Below, piece by piece: positions 18,585-26,537 of a stretch of 26,537 nt of DNA. The stretch lies in assembly GCA_013115125.1 (NCBI GenBank), contig JABANN010000478.1, positions 1 to 26,537 on the forward strand, given 5' to 3'. The notes under the pieces are model-generated. The model was not told the origin of the DNA. It ran no database searches and worked only from the letters and a program-made list of their open reading frames with translations. The DNA is from Perkinsus olseni. Its lineage: Eukaryota > Perkinsozoa > Perkinsida. Both the position numbers and the translations under genes were made by a program. Each line of letters opens with the position of its first letter. The stretch's first letter is position 1.

Positions 18585-21500
18585 TCACTCGTCAACTTCG
18601 TCCATCTCTGCTAGCGTCGGCATGATGGCGTCCCAGTGCATAGTGATCGCCTTATTAACCCATGGCTGGACGATCTCTATGGGGTCCTTCCCAATAGATT
18701 TCCTCTGAGAACAAAGAGTCCTTCGAAGCGGAGCGATCCCAGCACGCTGCACACTTACGAGGAGCGGCGTGTCGGTAAGGACTCTCGAGACGGTGGCCCT
18801 GAGAACTTTCCTCCACCCTCCCAGCGTCGCCTCTTCCGCTGCCGAACACCAAACAGACGCTATTGCCGCCCAGCGCCCCGGGGATAAGGCACGCCTCCTG
18901 GCTTCCTCGTACGGGCGACCTGCCAGGGCGCACTGCAATGGCCACTCAAACGGCCTCCATACCCTGTCCGAGGAACATCAGCGCATCATCGGTGACCTTC
19001 ATCGACCCCCTCAGCCGACAAGCAGCGCGCAGTTCTCTCCACCTCGACAGTCGGCGGTCTCTGAACCTCAGCAAAAGATCCCGCACGAACTCCGACTCCA
19101 GGCTGCCCTTCAGAGCGTCATAATTGTACAGCATCCTGCCGACACTGGTCGTCTCCGTCTGCACTTTCACAGTCAGTCGCGCCGTCACTCTTCGACGCTC
19201 AACGGCGAAGTTCAACGCGGCACGGCTCATCACTCTGCGGTACCACCACTGGATCCTTCGAATGCAGACCAAGTACCATACCACACGTTGCGTAACAAAT
19301 CTCAGTTGCGCGGCCTCTCGAAGGAAGGCGGCCACCACCCTAGAAGAACGTTCATGCAATCGTTGCCGAACTCGACCGAGGAAGCGGCTCAAGTATGTCG
19401 CCAGACGCAGCTTGGTCGTTGACGAGATACGCCTCAAGGCGAAGCGGACTCGCCATCGACGCGTGTACCTCTGTACTCTCACAACCAGTAAGACATAAAG
19501 CCATCGCTTTCTATACCACACCACTAGTCGGAGGAGTCGTCGTAGTGAGCAGAGTACGGCGCAGGCAGAGAGCCACTGGCCCTGGCGTTCCAGAAGTGCC
19601 TTGGCACACGCCTCAGCTTCCAACCGTTCTGTCTGCTGCCTTATCCGCTCGTCTCGAGCCATGCGACTACGCTGCCTGGATTCCGCCGCCGAAATCACTC
19701 GACCCTCGGAGAATCTTGGGGTGCTACGATCTGCATGGCGCAACCTGATCCTTGGGGAGACCGATCTGGTGAGACGAGAGTCGACTTCATTCCACCTGTA
19801 AGATAATGAGGCTTCGGGCAGGCCTTGTCGAATTGGAATCACGACCTCGGCGTAGTGGAGAAGGTGGGTCCTCTCCCACCGGTCATTGGCCTTACCGGCT
19901 CGTGCTGCCCACCCCTGGCTGGAATCACGACCAGTGGTATACCTCGAGAAGGGGAGCAGTGGCGCTGTGGAGAAGCATGTTGGACGTTACCACGCGGCGC
20001 CCGATATCTACTGAATGTGAACCCCCGGCCCTCTGCCGACAGCGGCCTCTTCGCTGCTGGTGGGTCTCGGAGTAGCTCCTCGATCGCGCAGCCGCTCCCC
20101 CCAACTATAGGGTTGCCTCCTGCATGAAGACTGTAATAGGACGGAATGTTCGAAGAGGCCTGGCCCTACGAGAGGTCATGGGCATGATAGCGCTCTTCGG
20201 CCTCCGCTGTGCCCCCTTGGACCTCGGCCTGCTCTTGCGATCACGTTGAGCGGGAGGCCCAAAGCTAGCTGTAGTGGAGAGAAGTTCATCTACCGTTCCG
20301 TCGGGTGAGGGAGCGTCGCAGTATCTCTGTCGCCGTGACCACACTGTCCGAGCTTCGCTGGTCCGGGGCCTCGCCGTGGTTGGCCGCCCCGCCGCCTGAC
20401 TCGAGAAGTAACGGATTCCCTACTCTCCGAGGCGCTACCAGGTCGTCGACTTCATCGCATGCAACAGAGAAGCGGCCGCCAGCTGTCACTGGCCTGGTCG
20501 AAAGTCTGCCAGCAGAAAGGGGATCGCGATGAGGCGTTGCTTCGTGTTGCTGTGGTTTCTGTTCACGCGTTCTCCCTCCCAAGCTAGCATATCCTTTCTG
20601 AGCACACAAAGGCGTCAGAACATCTCGCAAAGCGTCGTGTTACTGTTTTTCCACCGCGCAGGGCGTTTCTACGACCGCAAGCAACTCCATCCACTTCACC
20701 ATAAGCGAGGACGACAGCGGAATTATCCCCACAGAAAGCTTTCACCCCTCGTCGGTTTCGGCCGTCAAAGAACAGTATCTATCGACCAAGGCTTGCGGGG
20801 TCGGCTCTGTTCGTCGACCAGCCTACTCGTGTAGGTAACTGCATGTGACCGTCCTCCATGTATGCTGCGGAGAGGGCATCAGGGGAGCTACAGGCGTACA
20901 CCTTCCCAGCCGCGGTCACGAAGACCTGACCCTGGGTGAGTCGACCGAGTCCGGGGCGAATACCGTCGACTCTACCGAGTGTGAATGGCCGCAGGACAGG
21001 TGTGCCACCGATTCAGATTCCGGAAGGGCGACTGGCCTCGGATAGCGGGTATCGCCATCACCACCTGAATACTCTCGTCGTGCTCAGTGGAACGTCGAAA
21101 CAACGTGGACGATGACCTCGCACTGAGTTCCCGCTCATGGGAAGCTAAACGCCCCTCTGATTCAGAGGCTCTGAATCGAGGGGTTCCTCAGCTCCGCGCG
21201 CAACTAGCTTGAGAGCGCTCTATTGCTCATTTCACCTTTCCCATCATCAGCTTCTTCTGGGCGGTGATGCTCATCGTCAGGACGAGCACGCCAGCTAGTA
21301 GTCCAGGTTAACACTCTGGGAGAACAGAGCTGCCCTAGCAGCCCTGTGCCGGCTCCCTTACTCCATTCTAGAACCCTCGGACTCCACCAAGGCTAACGAG
21401 TAAGTATCGCCCAGCTCATATTGTACCATGTGGACACCCTCTTCCCCCAAGACATCAACCTCGCGTGCCTGGGCATCACGAGCTCCGCTCAGCGCATTGC

Positions 21501-22562
21501 TTGTTGAACCCACCCTCGGCCCAACGCCTGCACCCCACTCGAACAGACGCTCTCCAGGAGCGCACACGCAGCCACTTCTGTCTCGGCACGCCGCAATCAT
21601 GACCACAGCACGACCATCACCGGGGAGAGTAACCTGCCCGTCTCCGATGTGGTGAGAATATGAACAGCGAAGAGGCTACTTTCGAGATCGTGTTCCTTTC
21701 TCCTATGTCGCTGGAGTATGGACTCAGTTGCCCTTCAGCGTTCGAGCCGCAGGAGAACAACTCCCCGTCGTTCGTCAGGAGGAGAACGTGGTCGCGGCCG
21801 AAAGCCACATTACGGATTCGACGCGACATCCAAGCGTGCAAAGGCTTGGATCGCGCAAGAATTCCTCCGAGGTTCAGCGCCATCATGGTTCTGAAGACTG
21901 CTGCCTTACAGCGAGAGAGCTTAACTTCACGCCCTCACCCATATTCGCTGCAGCGATCTTCAAGTTGCGTTGATAACGCCCATGAACCGTTGGCGCCAAT
22001 GGTCACGGTGGGCTGTTGAATCGGGTCCTGACTGCGAGGATGGAGGCAAGCTGCGGATGCAGGATGCAGCACAGCATACAAGGTTCGACACTTCGCGCGT
22101 GTGCGTGGATGGTACGGAAGACGCCGCCTCGAAAAGTTGATGGTCCAAGTCGTTGTAGGTCGCGTCGCCGTCGCTGATGAGTAGCTGACTGAACTCATCC
22201 AGAACTCTATGTTCGAGTACGCCGACCTCAGTCCAATGGAGTTCTTCCAGTCGCTCTTCGCCTGGCTCCCTCCTAGCTGTACTGGACACAGCAGGATGCC
22301 ACTCGAACAGTCTAACAAACTCTTGCTGTGCGTCGCTTCACGAACGACAGCTCGGCTCACGCTACCTTTCGTCCACCGTCACGATAGCGACGTCGTCTCC
22401 AGCGACTGACGCGTCCGCTACCGACCCTGGTACCGGTATCCGGCGAGGCAACCCTCTGAAGGGACGTGCTCAGTAATGCCCTTTTCTAAAGAGAACGTAC
22501 TTTCCACTGTGGAGTGCTGCGTCATCGAAGTAAAAAGCAGCGAGACTCCGACTCACAGTCAT
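18585..22562 (-). CDS. RCC1-repeat protein fused to a Trp/Arg/Leu-rich C-terminal array, 16 exons, 1091 aa
   Basis: Exons (minus): 22562-22501, 22455-22377, 22325-22080, 22027-21939, 21890-21680, 21633-21362, 21315-21236, 21186-21073, 21031-20976, 20931-20827, 20778-20644, 20597-20345, 20289-20143, 20104-19846, 19795-18963, 18919-18585. All phases agree. Residues 1 to about 480 hold degenerate RCC1 blades: GDDVAIVT, IGANGSWALST, FGRDHVLLLTNDGELFSCGS, APGERLFEWGA, CGHSHSGQVFVTAAGKVYAC, FCGDNSAVVLAYGEVDGVAC. An Arg/Ser/Pro-rich linker follows to about 700. Residues 703-980, all in one 833-nt exon, start with a charged coil (RMARDERIRQQTERLEAEAC). They then repeat amphipathic Arg/Trp/Leu helices such as VVWYRKRWLYVLL and RIQWWYRRVM, recalling IQ or Sfi1 centrin-binding repeats. 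RCC1 propellers serve as Ran exchange factors or as protein scaffolds. The degenerate repeats and long tail favour a scaffold. Splices at 22326-22376 and 20105-20142 are the least certain. The ATG at 22562 heads the first in-phase exon. Confidence 0.85.
19834..19932. repeat. 13-bp direct repeat at and near a splice donor
   Basis: TGGAATCACGACC occurs at 19834-19846 and again at 19920-19932. On the coding strand each reads GGTCGTGATTCCA. The downstream copy is the exon 14 donor of the RCC1 gene; the other lies within exon 14, so the exon carries a decoy copy of its own donor. Confidence 0.7.
21152..21183. repeat. Long inverted repeat inside RCC1 gene exon 8
   Basis: CCCCTC-T-GATTCAGA pairs with TCTGAATC-GAGGGG, giving a 14-bp stem with one bulged base and a two-base centre. 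It begins three bases inside exon 8 and is translated, so it would place a stable hairpin right at a 3' splice site. Confidence 0.7.
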
Positions 22563-23081
22563 TCTTCTGCCCTATCAGAGCTGCTGCAGAGCCCTCGGCA
22601 TCGAAGCAAGACTGAGCTAGGCTTTCCACGCTTCAACAACCGGCCAGCTCCCGAGCCAACAGGTATCGAAAACTCAAGGGTTCGGCTCTCAAGTATTTTG
22701 GTAAGTCGTACCCTTTGAGTTAGAGAAGGACACTCAGCAGCTATTCGACATCTTCGAAGGCCGCAAGTGACGGTGCAGCATAAGCCTCGGCAGGAGAGCA
22801 TTGTCACGGCCATGTCTTACGATAGACTGATAGCAAACATATATTCTTACTGTTTTACCACGAGTAAAACCGGTATAATTACGGATTGGTTCGCTCAGCT
22901 CATAATCGCCCAGAACCGGTGCTCCACGAGGTTGATGGAACTCTTTCCTTAAATGCCGGGGATTCGCCGAAGAACAGGGAGAATAAAGCATGAATCTGAG
23001 CGGCCGTCAATGAGGGGCGATCTACCGATGATGCATTCGTGATTAGTTTGCTTCCTCTTGTTTGTTTCTCCGCTCCTCAGG
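22563..23081. other. Divergent promoter region between RCC1 and OMA1-like genes
   Basis: These 519 bp separate two genes pointing away from each other and should hold both promoters. No TATA-like element is convincing. A hairpin GTTTTAC-5 nt-GTAAAAC lies at 22852-22870, in an AT-rich patch that contrasts with the surroundings. Short frames on both strands show no coding features. Confidence 0.4.
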
Positions 23082-25721
23082 ATGCCAGCCATACTCTCCA
23101 GCGTCCGATTGGCTCCGCCGCTACTACCAATCTTACCACCCCTGATCAAAGCTGGACAACTAGTGGCCCCAGTAGTGCCGAATCCGCCCTCGGAATCTCG
23201 GAACTAAGTCATACTGATAGTGGTAACCGTCATCGAGGTGGCAAGCAATCCGGCAGCTGTGTGAGAGTGACTATCAGAAGCGTCCGTACGTTGGTCTAAG
23301 TTTAAACCCCCTATTAAATTTGGAAACTCACCGAGCGCTTAGGGAAACATAGTGTACATGAGATACCTCCGTGAGAGAGGAAGACGAAACCGATTTTTCG
23401 CCGACTACATTTGGTTCTACGGAAGTTCCACGCGCTCATTCCCTCTTGTCAGTTCCTGGCCAAGATAGCGGCCAAGGGGGCTCTGAGCAAATACATCGTA
23501 GCGTCGAAAACAAAGATACTGATAGGATCAAAGTGGACGGCTAAAGCACTGCCACTGGCGCGAGTGTAGCATGAAGCTGGGGCCAGAGAGCGTGCCTTTG
23601 GTACACGATCACAATGCAGTTACTCGATAAAGCAGAAGGCGAATGGCAAAAGCCACGAGGAATATCATTTTTGGATATTCGACAAGTCGGTGGCGGTTTT
23701 ATCAGTGCTCACCGCTAGTGTGACAACTCTCATCATTCTTGGCAGTCTCGAGAGGAATCCTTTCAATGAGAGGTACTACTGATGGAGTCCTGTCACACGT
23801 TACGCTGGTACCACTGATCGAGCCATCGGAGCCTCCGATTCGGAGGTCTCATGGAAGGGTCGCTGGCATCAGAAAATAATCTATTCCCCTGCTCAGTTGA
23901 CCAATTCTAAAACTCAGAATCGAGCCAGGAATTCGCGAGATTTTTACACGTAAAATGCAGTTCTCGAATCGATCCTGAAATGGTTTATTGAACACCCCCC
24001 TATGCGCGGGAACCGTCACTCCCCCGGTCCGCAATGCCTTATTTCGGTTGAGTCCCTGAGTGAGCATAGATTGCTCTCAGATGGCGTCTGCTGCATCTGT
24101 CGATTGCCGAAGAACGAGAGCTCGGTGAGCAGGCCGCCAGGAGTATTCTAGAGGAGTGCCTCTCGAACGACGTAGGTCGATGAAGCCGCAGAGGAGCTAG
24201 AGGCGGAGGTCAGGCCCGCGCTGTCCTCGCAGCCGACCACCCGTTGAACCGTGAGGTAGTCCGTATAGTGGCAACTCTGAACGAAGAATTACCCGCTCTA
24301 CTGGACGATTATCTAACGAGGTGAGTAGCCTGCGCTCGAGGTAACGGAGCCGAGGTTCCGTGTATCAGTTCAGGAGCATCACATCACGCTTGGGAGCAGA
24401 GGAGAGAGCTCATTCCGCAGTGGAAAGTGGGAATCGTCCCAAGGGCTGTATAGGGAGCCGAAGCCGCTGTAGGTGCACCTCATCCTCTCCGACACCTGCA
24501 ACGCTACCTGCCTGCCGAGTGGTGACATTTTCATTTACGCCGGATGCGTTGCACGGTGAGGCCTTATCGTGTAGGAGTTGTCCCTCGAATCGCTCGTCAG
24601 GTGCGGCACTCGAGATCGTCTAGCGGCTATAATAGCACACGAGATGGCTCACGTAATTAGCCGACACGGTAGTCAGGCGGTCAGCGGCTCCTTGGTTGAT
24701 GGAATGAGCTTAGGTGCTGAGCAAATGAGCGCCGCTGCCATAATGGACGTCCCTCTCGGGTGAGGCAGTCGTACGGCCCTTGAACAAGCGTTTCTGTCTT
24801 CGACTCCGACCATCTGTACCGCCAAATTCTCAACCATTTGGTTGGAAGATACTTCTCCTCCTTCGCGACGTTGTCCATGACCGCCTTTGGCATATTCCGC
24901 TATATCCTCATGTGGCACCGCCCACCCACCAGTTGGATAGTCGATCTACCGTAGGAGTCTGAGTGGCGGTGCAGTCGCGTACGGCAGCCATCAGGTACTC
25001 GCGGCACTGTGAGCATGAAGCCGATGTGCTGGGTATGGAACTGATGAGCCGGGCCGGATACGACCCCCGTGCTGCCGTGAGTTCACAACTTCTTTGGGAG
25101 ACGCCACTTGAGATCGCGAACGGCGCAAACTGAATGTGCATGAGCGGAGCGAAGTCGGAAAAGTGGAGTGACTCTGCTATTTCTGGGCTCTGCGTGGCGT
25201 ACATGGGAGTTTCCTCTCTGAGTGGTTGATGATCGGAGGCAGAGGGAATATCCGGAAGCTGCTTGGCAGGAGGTGTTTGCATCAGGTAGGGTCGCAAGCA
25301 GTACTGGAGGCCGGTAGCCGGTCTAACAGCAAGCCGTCATGGGCGCGGACGCACCCTCCATCGGAAGACCGAGCATCAATTCTCCGAGCCAACTTGCCTC
25401 ACTGCCTGCAACTGTACGCAATGAACGCGGCAAAGGAGATCCACACTGAGGCCGCATTGGCTGTGGATGAGGGCTCCTTTACGAACCGTATCAAGAGCCT
25501 GATCTTCGGGACGGTGGACCCCCAGCGGCGCCGTCTGGAAGGTTGGTCTGTCGTATGCGTTGTCGCGTTTACTGCCCTATTTTCTCTCAGACACGATAGA
25601 GTACTGGTCCAGAGTCTTGCGCGAGGACATTGAGCGCCGGTACTGGGATGAACCACTGCAGACCGATTCGAGAGAGTCGCTATCTTCTAAGCATTTACGA
25701 GAACTCCTCTCTGGCGTGTAG
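23082..25721 (+). CDS. OMA1-like M48 zinc metalloprotease, at least 10 exons, start and one 3' exon unresolved
   Basis: Firm exons: open frame 23375?-23565, then 23620-23772, 24081-24175, 24233-24320, 24369-24426, 24473-24555, 24601-24759, 24789-24950, 24995-25076, [25223?]-25541, 25591-25721 (TAG). A basic segment, mitochondrial-like in composition, precedes a membrane helix (SVLTASVTTLIILGSLE). Then come NPFNER/WRLLHLS, SIAEERELGEQAAR, CNATCLPSGDIFIYAG, the zinc site IIAHEMAHVISRHG (HExxH), the third ligand YSRHCEHEADVLGMELM, and RTHPPSEDR. This order is that of M48 OMA1-type peptidases of the inner mitochondrial membrane, which cleave OPA1 and DELE1 under stress in animals. The proposed ATG (23082, MPAILSSVRL, preceded by CTCAG) gives a hydrophobic, Pro-rich start, but its link to 23375 is unsolved. 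Intron 24760-24788 would be only 29 nt. The exon around 25223-25330 is uncertain. Confidence 0.87.
23832..23846. repeat. Perfect 15-bp palindrome in a large OMA1 intron
   Basis: CCTCCGA, one base, TCGGAGG. It lies in the 308-nt intron 23773-24080, the longest in this window. A possible structural or regulatory element; function not shown. Confidence 0.55.
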
Positions 25722-25785
25722 CACGTTTCGGCTCGATGCCTGTTTGGTTGAAGTCGCTACTTCTCAACATGCTTCAGGCCGTGAA

Positions 25786-26301
25786 ATGGTTATTCCGGTC
25801 TACATTTTCTGGACCATCTCCGTACCAGACTGTAAGTGGGCTGGGCCAACTGAGAGAGGCCCTCCCATAGTCGATTACGGCATTACAGCAGAGTGGCACC
25901 GCGGAAGTTGCACGGTGAAAGTCTCTTGGCGAGAGCCGCAGCGACTCCCTGAGAGAGGACCCACGAAAAGTTCAAATTGTGCGACGCTGACCTGGCTGGA
26001 AATCCCGATTTCGGATTCGCTAAAGGGCAATGGTCAGTCGGCGATGGGGATACATCATGCAGACACGATAAGAAGCCTTTTGTGCCACTCCGTGTTGTTC
26101 CGCTTGCGCTGTTATTGCTGTATCAACAGCATGTTCCAGAAGCAACATAGCCAGTTTTTTGAAGACAACTCGTTGCTCGTCGAAGTGATTTCCAGGAAGT
26201 CCATTGCTCTCACCCAATGCAAGTTGGGAGGTGGTAATCCTGCCCCGAGGTACGAATCGCAATGTTTTCCAAGCACGTATGGTAAGCCAACGGCCGTTTA
26301 A
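25786..26301 (+). CDS. Hypothetical open reading frame, 171 aa (doubtful)
   Basis: An ATG at 25786 begins MVIPVYIFWTISVPDCKW and the frame runs unbroken to the TAA at 26301. The same frame is open back into the last OMA1 exon. It includes several Trp and Cys residues but matches no family I know. A minus-strand frame at 26020-26262 looks equally coding-like. In a genome where most exons are about 100 nt, a free 500-nt frame is either an intronless gene or chance. I give it low weight. Confidence 0.2.
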   Translation: MVIPVYIFWTISVPDCKWAGPTERGPPIVDYGITAEWHRGSCTVKVSWREPQRLPERGPTKSSNCATLTWLEIPISDSLKGNGQSAMGIHHADTIRSLLCHSVLFRLRCYCCINSMFQKQHSQFFEDNSLLVEVISRKSIALTQCKLGGGNPAPRYESQCFPSTYGKPTAV

Positions 26302-26352
26302 CGGTTCATCTTGCAGCTAACACTGCCGCCTGGGTTGAATTCCACATTCAAA

Positions 26353-26423
26353 GTCGCTACCCGGATTTGAACCGGGGTTGTCACGGCCACAACGTGACGT
26401 CCTGACCACTAGACGATAGCGAC
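26353..26423 (-). tRNA. tRNA-His (GTG)
   Basis: The 71-nt minus-strand sequence folds into a cloverleaf. The acceptor GTCGCTA pairs perfectly with TAGCGAC. The anticodon stem TCACG/CGTGA encloses loop TTGTGGC, giving anticodon GTG. The T stem is closed around TTCAAAT. No intron and no encoded CCA or G-1; the extra 5' G typical of tRNA-His would be added afterwards. Confidence 0.95.
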
Positions 26424-26537
26424 GCGAAAGAGCGCTTACTTGCATCGCATTGAGTGCCATACTCCTTCTCCGATGGCACAGCACGATTCCTGCCGCTGAG
26501 TGCATAGCACAGGGCGCTTCCGCCGCGTGTATATTGC

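Noticed and set aside
18769-19498. Long plus-strand frames
   Set aside because: Antisense shadows of the Arg-rich RCC1-fusion exons; runs of Arg codons leave the other strand open.
1-26537. Viral, retroviral, Polinton or LTR element, CRISPR array, bacterial operon
   Set aside because: No reverse transcriptase, integrase, capsid, terminal repeat, spaced repeat array or Shine-Dalgarno-linked gene run was seen.

Overview
This is intron-dense eukaryotic nuclear DNA using the standard code: spliced genes end in TAA, TAG and TGA, and CTG fits Leu. Six reconstructed spliced genes carry about 90 GT-AG introns, mostly 38-59 nt long. Head-to-tail gene spacing is under 300 bp. A pepsin-type protease, a SUC/SLC45-type sugar carrier and tiny introns would suit an alveolate such as a perkinsid, but that placement is a guess. 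I saw no retroelement, Polinton, CRISPR or bacterial operon.

Layout. Position 2-601 (+) is the C-terminal lobe of a pepsin-type aspartic protease cut by the window edge. From 12.2 kb down to 1.8 kb, three minus-strand genes lie head to tail. They are an MTR4 RNA helicase (30 exons, 1014 aa, full length), a single-exon SLC45/sucrose-type transporter (514 aa), and a PHD/extended-PHD chromatin reader with a C-terminal coiled coil (20 exons, 684 aa). Upstream of MTR4 are an unrecognised, partly resolved minus gene (12.3-13.0 kb) and a tRNA-Val(AAC). A plus-strand gene of unknown family (14.1-15.3 kb, 7 exons, 291 aa) converges on an isoprenylcysteine methylesterase (ICME-like, 15 exons, 560 aa). 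Next comes a 16-exon gene coding an RCC1 propeller fused to a Trp/Arg/Leu-rich tail (1091 aa). It is divergent from an OMA1-like M48 metalloprotease gene (+). A tRNA-His(GTG) closes the window.

Functions. These are housekeeping genes with no shared pathway: nuclear RNA surveillance (MTR4), chromatin reading (PHD), prenyl-protein de-esterification (ICME), mitochondrial inner-membrane proteolysis (OMA1-like), sugar transport (SLC45) and a possible microtubule or centrin-linked scaffold (RCC1 fusion). No multi-gene novel system is apparent. The most unusual points are the near-uniform minute introns, a tRNA-like sequence inside an MTR4 intron, the intronless transporter among intron-packed neighbours, the RCC1 fusion with one giant exon, and an orphan 291-aa protein.

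Exon models were worked out by eye. Each was required to have GT-AG borders, preserved reading phase and, where possible, alignment to remembered family motifs. Weak joins are flagged in the entries.
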